NCBI RefSeq assembly: GCF_002813295.1
Contig: NZ_PHUE01000001.1
Span: forward strand, 1,550,001-1,614,000
DNA from: Flavobacterium sp. 5
GTDB lineage: Bacteria > Bacteroidota > Bacteroidia > Flavobacteriales > Flavobacteriaceae
DNA length: 64,000 bases
Direction: 5' to 3'
Shown: piece by piece, positions 1 to 8,846 of the stretch
Position numbering within the stretch: position 1 is the first letter of the stretch
Layout: every line of letters starts with the position of its first letter
Translations under genes and position numbers: made by a program
Notes under the pieces: model-generated
Seen by the model: the letters and a program-made list of their open reading frames with translations, nothing else
What the model was told of the DNA's origin: nothing
The model's database searches: none

Positions 1-658
1 ACCCAACATTTCGAACCGTTTCAAACCAATTAATTTCGGCATGTTTATCCAATTTCTTCCTCAGATTTCGAACATGCACATCTATAAAATTAGAGTCCGA
101 ATTCACTTCCAGAATATCTCCCCAAATATGTTCCGTAAGTTGCAAACGCGTTATTACCCGATTTTTATTCAGAACTAAATACTGAAAAATATCAAATTCC
201 TTTTTGGTCAAATTAATTGGCGCTTCATTATAGCGCACTTTATAATCCTGCAATTGTAAACTAAACCCATGAATATCGAGTTGATTGACTGTAAACCCAT
301 GCATTCTTCTAATAATAGCAAACAAACGTGCACCCAATTCGGTCAAGGCAAAAGGCTTAGTCAGGTAATCATCAGCCCCTAGTTGCAATCCATTTATTCG
401 ATCTTGCAACTCCCCTTGCGCCGTAATAATTACGACAGCAATTTTAGAATCGGTTTTCCGAACTTCTTTCAAAACGTCAAAACCACTCCCATCGGGCAAA
501 CCCAAATCCAGAAGCATAACATCATAATCATTGCTATTAATTTCCTCCAATGCCTCTTCACAATTCTTAGAAATCTTGCAGATATAACCATTCCCCGAAA
601 GATACTCCTTCAATTCGATGCCCAATTCGGGATTATCCTCAACAATAAGAATCTTCAT
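1..658 (-). CDS. OmpR/PhoB-family response regulator, 3' end cut by window edge
   Basis: The reading frame starts at an ATG at 658 and runs off the window, giving about 219 residues of a protein usually near 225. The N-terminus MKILIVEDNP carries the acidic pocket of a receiver domain, the phosphoacceptor Asp is near residue 51 in LLDLGLPDG, and the conserved Lys lies in DDYLTKPF near residue 101. A winged-helix DNA-binding domain follows, with the typical segment EVNSDSNFIDVHVRNLRKKL. It should be a cytoplasmic transcription factor phosphorylated by a sensor kinase; a kinase may lie beyond the window edge in the downstream direction, but this cannot be seen. The preceding gene in the same direction encodes a small exported basic peptide and has repeat-type operator candidates. 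Family assignment is firm; target and signal are unknown. Confidence 0.93.
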   Translation of the reverse strand, partial: MKILIVEDNPELGIELKEYLSGNGYICKISKNCEEALEEINSNDYDVMLLDLGLPDGSGFDVLKEVRKTDSKIAVVIITAQGELQDRINGLQLGADDYLTKPFALTELGARLFAIIRRMHGFTVNQLDIHGFSLQLQDYKVRYNEAPINLTKKEFDIFQYLVLNKNRVITRLQLTEHIWGDILEVNSDSNFIDVHVRNLRKKLDKHAEINWFETVRNVG

Positions 659-768
659 TTTACACGCTTTTATATAACCGATAATAATTTAAAAAGATAC
701 TAAAAAATAACAACTAATAAAAAAGCAAACCCATTAGATTATTAAATCTTTAACGTATCCGAAAACAC

Positions 769-797
769 AAAAGCCAGCAAATTTCTTCACTGGCTTT
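769..797 (-). terminator. Hairpin terminator after the small exported peptide gene
   Basis: An 8-bp stem (AAAGCCAG with CTGGCTTT) with a 12-base loop lies downstream of the gene at 859-1044, followed on the minus strand by a T-rich stretch. It separates that gene from the response-regulator gene. Confidence 0.65.
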
Positions 798-858
798 CAA
801 AAAACCATCAAACCAATTGTTTGGCAAACATCTCCCTGTACAACCAAAACACTAATTA

Positions 859-1044
859 CTATTTAGCTTTGGGCGCAGTTGCTTCAGGCATAGCTGATTT
901 TTTCTCCGTTTTAGCTTTTTTGTGTTTAGGGTGTTTCGTCATTTTCACTTCTTTCGTAGTAGCCGTTTTGTTTGCTGGCGTACTAGCGCTTACCATAACA
1001 CTTGTTCCAAATAATACTGCGATTAACATCAATACTTTTTTCAT
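859..1044 (-). CDS. Small exported Lys/His-rich basic peptide, function unknown
   Basis: 61 residues. The first 20 or so (MKKVLMLIAVLFGTSVMVSA) form a clear Sec signal peptide; the mature part is about 40 residues, very rich in Lys with several His, Ala and Pro, and without Cys or a recognisable fold. It would be disordered and strongly positively charged in the periplasm or outside the cell. It has its own TAnnTTTG promoter and a terminator, so it looks like a real monocistronic gene and not a chance frame. It sits just upstream of the response-regulator gene on the same strand, and its promoter carries 11-bp-period direct repeats, which suggests that regulator controls it. I do not recognise a named family. 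Confidence 0.7.
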   Translation of the reverse strand: MKKVLMLIAVLFGTSVMVSASTPANKTATTKEVKMTKHPKHKKAKTEKKSAMPEATAPKAK

Positions 1045-1085
1045 GATTTCTAAAATTTTGAATTAATAATTGTTTATTTATAGAT

Positions 1086-1093
1086 CAAATGTA
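1086..1093 (-). promoter_or_regulatory. -7 promoter box of the small exported peptide gene
   Basis: Minus-strand TACATTTG matches the Bacteroidota -7 consensus TAnnTTTG and lies about 40 bases upstream of the start codon at 1044. No clear -33 TTG is present; instead a direct repeat covers that position, as expected for an activator-dependent promoter. Confidence 0.6.
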
Positions 1094-1101
1094 TAACCTG
1101 A

Positions 1102-1157
1102 AAATGAAGAATAAATGAAGATACAGCCCTCTCAAAAAGTTTAACTTTCCCTTAACT
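1102..1157. promoter_or_regulatory. Two pairs of 11-bp-period direct repeats, candidate OmpR-family operators
   Basis: AAATGAAGA occurs at 1102-1110 and again at 1113-1121, and TTAACT occurs at 1141-1146 and 1152-1157; both pairs have exactly an 11-bp period, one helical turn. Relative to the -7 box at 1086-1093 the first pair covers the -33 region and the second lies about 50 to 65 bases upstream of the box. OmpR-family dimers bind tandem half-sites with 10 to 11 bp spacing. Operator function is inferred. Confidence 0.45.
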
Positions 1158-1206
1158 CATTACGTATTTAGGAGCAGAAAAATTAGGCTTTTTCAGGTTA
1201 TATGGC

Positions 1207-1274
1207 ACCTGCTCTCCGCTACAATATTTTTGTTTTTAAAGAAAAACAAAAATGATTTCCACTACGATCAGGGC
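1207..1274 (+). repeat. Dispersed hairpin element, copy 1 (possible Flavo-1-like RNA)
   Basis: The element has a perfect 12-bp stem (1226-1237 with 1242-1253, loop AAAG) flanked on the left by a degenerate form of GCGGGCTATCCG and on the right by GATTTCCACTACGATCAGGG. The same flanks around unrelated stem sequences occur at 22749-22884, 32041-32115, 43709-43780 and 45361-45434. Different stem bases with conserved pairing point to a structured RNA or a palindromic repeat family. Confidence 0.6.
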
Positions 1275-1322
1275 TAAAGAGAAACATAAGGCATTTTTGT
1301 AATCATTTACAATATCTAGATT

Positions 1323-1355
1323 AGACCTAACAGGTTTCAAAAACCTGTTAGGTCT
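1323..1355. repeat. Perfect 15-bp palindrome with 3-base loop
   Basis: AGACCTAACAGGTTT at 1323-1337 is followed by CAA and its exact reverse complement at 1341-1355. It is not next to any gene end (the nearest stop or start is about 280 bases away) and has no T-run, so it does not look like an ordinary terminator. It is best described as a short dispersed palindrome; no second copy lies in this window. Confidence 0.6.
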
Positions 1356-1399
1356 CCGTTGAAATACTACTATTACCTCCAAATAACCCCATTCATGGC

Positions 1400-1635
1400 G
1401 TTCGGAACCCCAAATTTGACGTCTCGAACCCCATCGTTGGCGTTCGGAACCCCACGGATGGCGTCATACAACCCCAAATTTGGCGTCAGGAACGCCAAGT
1501 TTTACGTCCCAGACGCCAAATTTCACGTCTAGAACGCCAACTTTGGCGTTGTATAACGCCAAAGTTGGGGTCTGAAACGCCATTGATGGGGTTCCGAACG
1601 CCAACGATGGGGTTCGAGACGCCAAATTTGAGGTT
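1400..1635. repeat. 21-bp minisatellite arranged as a large inverted repeat
   Basis: Eleven degenerate units begin at 1400, 1421, 1442, 1463, 1485, 1506, 1527, 1548, 1570, 1591 and 1612, with a 21-bp period (22 in two steps). Each unit has a GTTCGGAACSCCA-like part and a variable 8-base part such as AATTTGGC. Arms 1406-1464 and 1577-1635 are complementary over 59 positions with five mismatches counted by eye. A second perfect hairpin, 14-bp stem with loop GTAT, lies inside at 1537-1568. The frames crossing it encode only heptad echoes of the repeat. It fills the gap between the small peptide gene and polA. Confidence 0.85.
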
Positions 1636-1743
1636 TTTACAGAAAATTGGTAACTCATTAATTATAACCTTCAACTTATATTAAACAAACACATTCGTTT
1701 TTCAAACGCAATTGTTTATTTTTACACCTCAAAATTTATTTCT

Positions 1744-4584
1744 ATGTCACAAAAACGCCTTTACCTGCTCGATGCTTACGCCCTAATATTTCGTGGATAT
1801 TTTGCTTTTATAAAAAACCCAAGAATCAATTCTAAAGGAATGGATACTTCGGCCATTATGGGATTTATGAATGCCCTTATGGATGTTATAAAAAGAGACA
1901 AACCCGATCATTTGGCAGTAGCTTTTGACAAAGGTGGAAGTACATATCGCTACGAAATGTATCAAGAATACAAAGCACATCGTGACGAAACTCCCGAAGC
2001 CATCAAAATTGCAGTTCCTTATATACAGGAATTATTGCGTGCCATGCACATTCCAATTATTGAAGTTGCTGGTTTCGAAGCCGATGATTTAATTGGAACC
2101 ATTGCCAAACAAGCCGAAAAAGAGAATTACCAAGTTTTTATGGTAACGCCAGATAAGGATTTTGCACAATTGGTTTCAGAAAATATTTTCATGTACAAAC
2201 CAGCAAGAATGGGGAACGACATCGAAATATGGGGAATCCCAGAAGTATTAGCTAAATTCGAAATCGAACGCCCGGAACAAGTGATAGATTTCCTAGGAAT
2301 GATGGGCGACGCTGCCGATAATATTCCAGGATTACCAGGTGTTGGAGAAAAAACAGCTAAGAAATTCTTAGCTCAATACGGTTCTATGGAAAATCTTTTG
2401 GCCAATACCCATGAACTAAAAGGAGCCATAAAAGACAAAATCGAAGCCAATGCCGAATTGGGTTTATTATCCAAAAAACTAGCCACAATCCTTTTAGATT
2501 GTCCCGTACAATTCAACGAAGCCGATTACGAATTATCTAAACCAGATGTCGAAAAAACAGACGCTTTGTTTCAGGAATTAGAATTCCGTCAGATGAAAGC
2601 GCAGTTTGACAAACTATACAATCCAACCGTTGCTGTTGTCGAAGACAACAACTCTTCAGAAGCAACATCGACCAAAAAAGCACCAGCTAAAAAAACAAAT
2701 GACGAACAATTCGATTTATTTGGTTTTTCTGATGAAGAAAGTGGCGAAGCAACACCTCATTCATTTTATGCTACATTAGAAAATACAGAACATTTTTACC
2801 AAAGTATTCAAGGAGATTTTGCTATAAAATTGCTGTTGCAAAATTTAATGAATCAAACTTCAGTTTGTTTTGATACCGAAACTACAGGAATTGATGCTTT
2901 GAATGCCGAATTGGTTGGAATGTCATTTTCTTTCGAAAAAGGAAAAGCATTTTATGTTCCTTTCCCAGAAAACCAAGATGAAGCTCAAGTTTTAGCAAAT
3001 AAATTCAAACCGTTTTTCGAAAATGAAGCCATCGAAAAAATTGGTCAAAACGTCAAGTATGATTTAAAAATATTATCCAATTATGGTGTTCAAATAAAAG
3101 GAAAGTTATTTGACACAATGATTGCACATTATTTGATCAATCCTGATATGCGTCATAATATGGATGTTTTATCGGAAACGTATTTGAAATATTCTCCAAA
3201 ATCTATTGAAGATTTAATAGGTAAAAAAGGAAAGAATCAAAAATCGATGCGCGATGTAGCTTTAGAAGACATCAAAGAATACGCTGCCGAAGATGCTGAT
3301 ATTACGTACCAATTGAAACAAAATTTCAGTCCGATTCTGGATAAAGCTGAAACTAAAAAATTATTTGACGAAATCGAGATTCCGTTAATTCCTGTTTTGG
3401 CAGCAATGGAACTAGAGGGAATCAATCTGGATGTTCCTTTTTTACAATCGATGTCGGTCGAAATGGCTCTCGAAAGTAATGCATTAGAACAAAAAATATA
3501 TGAAACTGCTGGTGAGAAATTTAACCTTGCTTCACCAAAACAATTGGGTGATATTTTATTTGACAAATTAAAAATTGGCGGAGCCAAACAAAAGAAAACC
3601 AAAACTGGTCAATACGCAACTGGTGAAGAAGTTTTATCCTATTTAGCCAATGACAATCAAATTGTAAAAGACATTTTGGAATGGCGCCAAATGGTAAAAT
3701 TACAAAGTACTTATATTGATGCTTTACCAAATCAGGTTGATAAAAAAACAGGACGCGTACATACGGACTATATGCAAACGGTAGCAGCAACAGGGCGTTT
3801 GAGCTCTAATAATCCTAACTTGCAAAATATACCTGTAAGAACCGAAAGAGGACGATTAATCCGAAAAGCTTTTATTCCTCGCGATGAAAATTACACCTTA
3901 GTTTCTGCGGATTATTCTCAGATAGAATTACGTATCATCGCAGCTTTGTCTGGTGAAGAAAATATGATTAAAGCTTTCCAAAATAACGAAGATATTCATA
4001 GAAGTACTGCTGCCAAAGTATTCAATGTTCCATTGGAAGAAGTAACCAAAGAACAGCGTAGCAATGCCAAAACGGTGAACTTTGGAATCATCTACGGAGT
4101 TTCAGCTTTTGGATTAAGTAATCAAACATCGCTTTCGCGAAAAGAAAGCGCCGAATTGATTGATGCGTATTATGCAACTTATCCAAAACTAAAATCATAC
4201 ATGTCTAATCAAGTTGATTTTGCCAGAGAGAATGGTTATGTACAAACTATTTTAAGCAGAAGACGCTATTTAAAAGATATTAATTCCGCCAATGCAATCG
4301 TTCGTGGTGGTGCAGAACGTAATGCTGTCAACGCACCAATTCAAGGAAGTGCTGCAGATATTATTAAAATTGCAATGATTAATATTCACAAAAAACTAAC
4401 TTCCGAAAACTGGAAATCTAAGATGTTACTACAAGTACATGATGAGCTTGTGTTTGATGTACACAATTCTGAATTAGAAAAAATCCAACCAATGATTAAA
4501 CAAGAAATGGAAAATGCAGTCAAACTGGAAGTTCCGCTAGATGTTGAAATTGGTTTAGGTAAAAACTGGTTAGAAGCTCATTAA
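1744..4584 (+). CDS. polA: DNA polymerase I
   Basis: 946 residues, a full-length family A polymerase that fills gaps and removes RNA primers in replication and repair. The 5'-3' exonuclease domain covers about 1-290 (DAYALIFR, FEADDLIG, DAADNIPGLPGVGEKTA). A 3'-5' exonuclease domain covers about 340-540 and keeps its carboxylates: D377 and E379 in FDTETTG, YD at 439-440, and D518 in EDADITY, so proofreading is probably active. The polymerase domain has motif A DYSQIELR (723-730), motif B RSNAKTVNFGIIYG (772-785) and motif C QVHDE (897-901). A charged linker at about 300-335 joins the nuclease and proofreading domains. The gene stands alone, with a repeat-rich leader region upstream and a bidirectional terminator downstream. 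Confidence 0.98.
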   Translation: MSQKRLYLLDAYALIFRGYFAFIKNPRINSKGMDTSAIMGFMNALMDVIKRDKPDHLAVAFDKGGSTYRYEMYQEYKAHRDETPEAIKIAVPYIQELLRAMHIPIIEVAGFEADDLIGTIAKQAEKENYQVFMVTPDKDFAQLVSENIFMYKPARMGNDIEIWGIPEVLAKFEIERPEQVIDFLGMMGDAADNIPGLPGVGEKTAKKFLAQYGSMENLLANTHELKGAIKDKIEANAELGLLSKKLATILLDCPVQFNEADYELSKPDVEKTDALFQELEFRQMKAQFDKLYNPTVAVVEDNNSSEATSTKKAPAKKTNDEQFDLFGFSDEESGEATPHSFYATLENTEHFYQSIQGDFAIKLLLQNLMNQTSVCFDTETTGIDALNAELVGMSFSFEKGKAFYVPFPENQDEAQVLANKFKPFFENEAIEKIGQNVKYDLKILSNYGVQIKGKLFDTMIAHYLINPDMRHNMDVLSETYLKYSPKSIEDLIGKKGKNQKSMRDVALEDIKEYAAEDADITYQLKQNFSPILDKAETKKLFDEIEIPLIPVLAAMELEGINLDVPFLQSMSVEMALESNALEQKIYETAGEKFNLASPKQLGDILFDKLKIGGAKQKKTKTGQYATGEEVLSYLANDNQIVKDILEWRQMVKLQSTYIDALPNQVDKKTGRVHTDYMQTVAATGRLSSNNPNLQNIPVRTERGRLIRKAFIPRDENYTLVSADYSQIELRIIAALSGEENMIKAFQNNEDIHRSTAAKVFNVPLEEVTKEQRSNAKTVNFGIIYGVSAFGLSNQTSLSRKESAELIDAYYATYPKLKSYMSNQVDFARENGYVQTILSRRRYLKDINSANAIVRGGAERNAVNAPIQGSAADIIKIAMINIHKKLTSENWKSKMLLQVHDELVFDVHNSELEKIQPMIKQEMENAVKLEVPLDVEIGLGKNWLEAH

Positions 4585-4604
4585 TCTTTCTTTTACAAAA
4601 TAAA

Positions 4605-4638
4605 AAATCCACCAGAAGCTAATGCTCTTGGTGGATTT
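4605..4638. terminator. Bidirectional terminator between polA and the beta-propeller gene
   Basis: A 10-bp stem (AAATCCACCA with TGGTGGATTT, 4605-4614 and 4629-4638) has A-rich and T-rich flanks on either side and lies between two convergent genes, so it can serve both. Confidence 0.8.
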
Positions 4639-4670
4639 TATTTTTACAATCAATTTGACTTACTATTTTT

Positions 4671-6008
4671 TTATTCTTTCAATTCAATAGCATAACAATT
4701 ACCATCAGCGCTTCCAAAATAAACAGTATTATTAGCTATAAAAGGGGAAGAAACAATAGAACCTAATTTATAAAATTGATCCATAATCGTTTTATTAACA
4801 TCATACATGGAAAGATCAGCTCCCTTAGCAGCATACGAAAAGTCAATTAGATTGTTATTGAGAATGTCTGGGGCAAATTCCTTTCTACCTTCAGTACTAA
4901 AAACACTTGATTCTTTATTTGAATCTTTAATATGTACAGCAAAAAAGTCACCAGTGAAATCTCCAAAATAAGCTGTTTCGCCCATTATAGCTGGAGAGGA
5001 ATATATATAACCGTTTGCCTTAAACTTAAACACTTCCTTTCCACTTTTGGCATCCAATCCCAACAGCAAAAAAGTATCAGAAGTGCCAACATATACCACA
5101 CCATCAACCACAACCGCCGAACTTAAAATCCATGAATAAGCGGCATCATATTTCCAGAACAGTTTCCCTGTTTCGGCATTAACAGCAAATAAAAAAGGAT
5201 CACGAGCTCCAAAATAAACCATACCATCGGCAACCGCTACACTTGATTCAATTCCTTTAAAACCAGTTTGTGTTCCAGTTTCAAACTTCCAACGTTCTTT
5301 TCCGGTTTCTATATCTATCGCATACAAATTAGCATCCCAACTCCCAATATACAAAGTCTTTTTATTAAGAACAGGGCTGCAGTGAATTGAACCATTTGTT
5401 TTAAATTTCCATCTCAGTTCTCCTGTATTAGCATTGAGAGCATATACATTTCCATCACTGCTTCCAAAAAATATTCTAGGTTCTTTGCCCTCAGAATTTA
5501 TGACTGGAGTTGACAAAAAGAAATCCCATAAATCTTCCATATACATGTCAACAGGTTTCATGCCTAAAAAACTTTTTTCACCAGACCATTGCTCACCACC
5601 CGTTTTAAACTTCCATTTCAAATTACCTGTTTTGGTATCAATAGCATAATAATATCCATCAAAACTACCTATGTAAACCATGTTTTTGAAAATTGCTGGA
5701 GAACTATGTACAGCTCCGCCCGTTTGGAATTTCCAATGCAGTTTTCCAGTCTTTTCCTCAATAGCATAAAGATAACCATCTTCGCTACCTATATAAACAA
5801 TTCCACGATCAACAATAGGAGATGAAAAAATCTTTCCTTTGGTTTTAAAAGCCCATTTAAGATTGCCTAAAGGATTATATTTTCCACCTTTAAAAACATG
5901 GTTCTGAAATGGACTAATTGCCATTGTTTTGTCTTGCTGACCAAAAACATCTGAATTATTAACTACTAAAAAAACCAGTAATACACATACTAAGTACCAT
6001 CTATTCAT
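4671..6008 (-). CDS. Exported PQQ-type beta-propeller protein
   Basis: 445 residues. A signal peptide (about 1-23, ending near VFGQ) precedes about eight repeats of a blade motif of the form Y(I/F)GS-x-DG-x-Y-A-(I/L)-x-x-x-TGK-x-x-W-K-F, for example near residues 72-97. This is the PQQ-like or YncE/BamB-like repeat and predicts an eight-bladed propeller in the periplasm or on the surface. Such proteins either bind PQQ as dehydrogenases or act as binding scaffolds; no dehydrogenase catalytic insert is evident, so a scaffold or binding role is more likely. It is last in a leftward cluster after the DUF5916 and GH13 genes, with a 162-base gap, so it may be transcribed with them or on its own. 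Confidence 0.82.
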   Translation of the reverse strand: MNRWYLVCVLLVFLVVNNSDVFGQQDKTMAISPFQNHVFKGGKYNPLGNLKWAFKTKGKIFSSPIVDRGIVYIGSEDGYLYAIEEKTGKLHWKFQTGGAVHSSPAIFKNMVYIGSFDGYYYAIDTKTGNLKWKFKTGGEQWSGEKSFLGMKPVDMYMEDLWDFFLSTPVINSEGKEPRIFFGSSDGNVYALNANTGELRWKFKTNGSIHCSPVLNKKTLYIGSWDANLYAIDIETGKERWKFETGTQTGFKGIESSVAVADGMVYFGARDPFLFAVNAETGKLFWKYDAAYSWILSSAVVVDGVVYVGTSDTFLLLGLDAKSGKEVFKFKANGYIYSSPAIMGETAYFGDFTGDFFAVHIKDSNKESSVFSTEGRKEFAPDILNNNLIDFSYAAKGADLSMYDVNKTIMDQFYKLGSIVSSPFIANNTVYFGSADGNCYAIELKE

Positions 6009-6170
6009 ATAATGCTATTTTTAAATTCCAACATTCACATTTCATAGTTCTAAAATAAACCTATAAAACATCTGCTGAACATAATTAACTCCTAAACAAA
6101 TTTTTAATAAAACAAAAATCAATGAATCTAAAAAAGTAATATTTGAATTACTAAAATAGGCAATTTTATC

Positions 6171-8834
6171 CTACAACATAAACCGATAAGTCATTTTTAT
6201 CAAAAAGATATTGGTAGGTTTGCTTCCAAGTATTTGTGAATTCAATTCATTAAATAAATTTTCGTTGGTAATATCATTAGATGTTATGGCTTGTGACCAA
6301 ACTAAAAACAACTCTGAGCCAGGAATATATTCCCAACGTACCACTAAATTAGATTGAAATTGTGCAACGGAAAAATCAGGATTATGAATATTGTAATCTA
6401 CAGTACCATCGATATCCTCATCTATTTTATAGTTATTATTAGCTTCATCAAAATTAATCTGATTTGTATTATACAGACTTACTCTATCTCCATAATAATC
6501 TGCCAAAGGATTAACTACTTTATTAAGATGATTATATTTCCCTTTTGAAATAAAAGGCTGTCCATAATATTGAATGGTTAAATTCGGATTAATATTATAA
6601 TCCAATCGAATAGATGCGCTCAGTGTATTTTGATCTAAATTACCCGTAATATACCTCGCTTCACCATTAAATCTGGATTCGGTAATGTATTGTAATTTAT
6701 TTTTATTGACAGAAAAACCAGGGCTCAAAGAAAAAGTAAAAGCATTCACAGGCTGGTAAATAATTCCCAAACCAAATTCTCTATAAGAAAATGAATTGTC
6801 CTTTCCTTGACCGTCATAAATAAATCCATTATACTTGAATTTTTTTCTGCTATCAGATGTAATACTAATCGATTTAAAAAACTCTTCGGAATAGCGAAAT
6901 CTTGGTCCGCCTTGCAAAATAGAATTGGAATAGTTTACAGGCTTATAAATTACTGATGCAATGGCACTCCAATTATTTCTTAAAATTGCATTCGAAGTGA
7001 CAGTATAGTTCATTTTATTATAATTCCCATCAAAGTCAAAATTTGAAAATTGCTCAAACTGTGTCGTTACTTTTCTAAATTGCCCAAATGGTTTTAAAGT
7101 TTCATACGATAAAAATGAATATTGTTTAATATCATCAGCCTGACGCAAAAAGCCAATATCGTTTAATTCCAATTCGGGAGATCTCCAAATAAATGACGCA
7201 TGATATCGCCAGCTTCCAACGCTTGCTTTTCCAATTTCGAATTTACCTCCTGTTCCCGTTAATGATGTTCTTTCAGGATCAACTGAAACATTTTCCGCAT
7301 CGACTCTTTGAAACAAATGTGTTATACTTCGTTGAGTAATTGTTATTGCTTCTTTACTACCGTTGACTTGGCTCATTACAGCATTTCCTTTAAAATAGTA
7401 TTTTCTATTCTTCCAATTGTGCATAAAATCAATCCCCGATGTATAGGCTGATTTATGAATAAAATTGAGATTATTTTCATCAACATTTCGATTTGTAGCA
7501 GTAAAAATTCCTCCTATATAACTATTCCGATTATTAAAATCCTTTTGTACTCTGGTAACTAAATAATTGGTAAAAGGTTCTACTAATTCCTCCTTTTTAT
7601 TACCATCTTCTAAAATTTCTGCAAATTCATTTTTAGTTACACTTTCAAGTACACCTATAGACCAGCCACTTTTAGTTTTACCACTAAATTTCGCTGCTCC
7701 CAAAATAGTTGTATTATCAGGCATTGAAACAAAAGCTTGATCTGAAACAGTTGGAATACTGTGAGGATTACCCCCAATTCTGCGGGAATAAAATAAATTA
7801 TCCTGATTATCAGCAAAGATATAGTCGAATATATTTTTGTTCTCTACGAAAAACGGCCGACGTTCCTCATAAAAAATCTGAAAACCATCCAGTGCAATTG
7901 CAGCAGGATCGGCTTCTACCTGACCAAAATCAGGATTAATAGTCATATTTAAAGTTAAATCATTGGTTATACCAATCTTTGCATCCAAACCTCCATTTAT
8001 TTTAAAATCGTTTCCGTCTTTATACGGATTTCCTTCTTGAGGCGGATAGGTTTCTAATTTAGAAAGTAAAAACGGCTGTATTTCAATTTGTCGTTTTGGA
8101 GACAAACCAATCAAACCGTGTAATTCTCCAAACTCACTCACCCATCCAGGAGCATCAAGAGGAATACGTTGCCAAACCGAGCGTTCTTCAGTTCTAAAAT
8201 ATCTTCTGGTGGATTCCAATCCCCAAACTTGTTCTGGAGCATCACTAAACTTTAGCTGACTTAACGGAATTTTGATTTCCGCGGTCCAGCCTTCCTCATC
8301 TACATTGGTTTTTAAATACCAAATTGGATTCCAGTTTCCTTCCCAAGTTTTTCCGTTATCTGAAATAAAACCATCGCTTTTTACTCCTGCAACAGATCCC
8401 GCAAAAGAAAAGGCTGTGAGCTGATCGTTATGACTGCTAATGTTTATTTCAATCCAATCGCCTTCAAAACCGTCTCTTCTCGATAATCTTTTTACAATTC
8501 CTTTCGGGTCTTTGTCATAACATCGAAATCCAAAATAAATGAATTCAGAATCATACACCACTTTAAACTTAGTTTGTTCAAGAGGTTCTGTATTCTCATC
8601 TGGAAGATTTTCTATAAAATCCCCAGTCCAATCTACAATATCCCAACTCGTATCCGTTAGAAGTCCATCTATAACTGGAGGCGCAAGAGTTCCTAATGCT
8701 TTTGTGGTGTAAACTTTTCTGGCAACTTTAGGAGCTTGTTGCCCAAAACTCATTTGAAAGACGAGCGACAATAACAACAGACACTTTTTAGAATGAATTA
8801 TATTTCTGTCTTTAAGTAAATTAAATTGCATCAC
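6171..8834 (-). CDS. DUF5916 outer-membrane protein with N-terminal CBM9-like domain
   Basis: 887 residues. After an N-terminal signal region ending near SFGQQ, residues about 45-215 look like a family 9 carbohydrate-binding domain (PPVIDGLLTDTSWD, then FGFRCYD and EGWTAEIKIPLSQLKF). The rest, with many alternating aromatic and polar strands, NPDFGQVEADPA and FYEERRPFFVEN near residues 300-335, and a final KMTYRFML, fits the DUF5916 beta-barrel. The family is common in Bacteroidota, and its function is not established. Only 12 bases separate it from the upstream GH13 gene, so the two are almost certainly co-transcribed; a role in glycan handling at the outer membrane is an inference from that context and the CBM9-like domain. 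Confidence 0.85.
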   Translation of the reverse strand: MMQFNLLKDRNIIHSKKCLLLLSLVFQMSFGQQAPKVARKVYTTKALGTLAPPVIDGLLTDTSWDIVDWTGDFIENLPDENTEPLEQTKFKVVYDSEFIYFGFRCYDKDPKGIVKRLSRRDGFEGDWIEINISSHNDQLTAFSFAGSVAGVKSDGFISDNGKTWEGNWNPIWYLKTNVDEEGWTAEIKIPLSQLKFSDAPEQVWGLESTRRYFRTEERSVWQRIPLDAPGWVSEFGELHGLIGLSPKRQIEIQPFLLSKLETYPPQEGNPYKDGNDFKINGGLDAKIGITNDLTLNMTINPDFGQVEADPAAIALDGFQIFYEERRPFFVENKNIFDYIFADNQDNLFYSRRIGGNPHSIPTVSDQAFVSMPDNTTILGAAKFSGKTKSGWSIGVLESVTKNEFAEILEDGNKKEELVEPFTNYLVTRVQKDFNNRNSYIGGIFTATNRNVDENNLNFIHKSAYTSGIDFMHNWKNRKYYFKGNAVMSQVNGSKEAITITQRSITHLFQRVDAENVSVDPERTSLTGTGGKFEIGKASVGSWRYHASFIWRSPELELNDIGFLRQADDIKQYSFLSYETLKPFGQFRKVTTQFEQFSNFDFDGNYNKMNYTVTSNAILRNNWSAIASVIYKPVNYSNSILQGGPRFRYSEEFFKSISITSDSRKKFKYNGFIYDGQGKDNSFSYREFGLGIIYQPVNAFTFSLSPGFSVNKNKLQYITESRFNGEARYITGNLDQNTLSASIRLDYNINPNLTIQYYGQPFISKGKYNHLNKVVNPLADYYGDRVSLYNTNQINFDEANNNYKIDEDIDGTVDYNIHNPDFSVAQFQSNLVVRWEYIPGSELFLVWSQAITSNDITNENLFNELNSQILGSKPTNIFLIKMTYRFML

Positions 8835-8846
8835 AGAAATCCTGAA

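Noticed and set aside
821..1066. Rightward frame opposite the small exported peptide
   Set aside because: The leftward frame has a signal peptide, promoter and terminator; the opposite frame has none and is a shadow.
1400..1635. CRISPR-like array
   Set aside because: The period is 21 bp with no constant repeat of 28 or more bases and no unique spacers of about 30; no cas genes are near, and units change orientation within the array.
1464..1674. Two open frames reading leftward through the minisatellite, with heptad-like proteins
   Set aside because: A 21-bp period keeps any frame open and gives heptad echoes; the frames have no signal, promoter or recognised domain, and both overlap each other.
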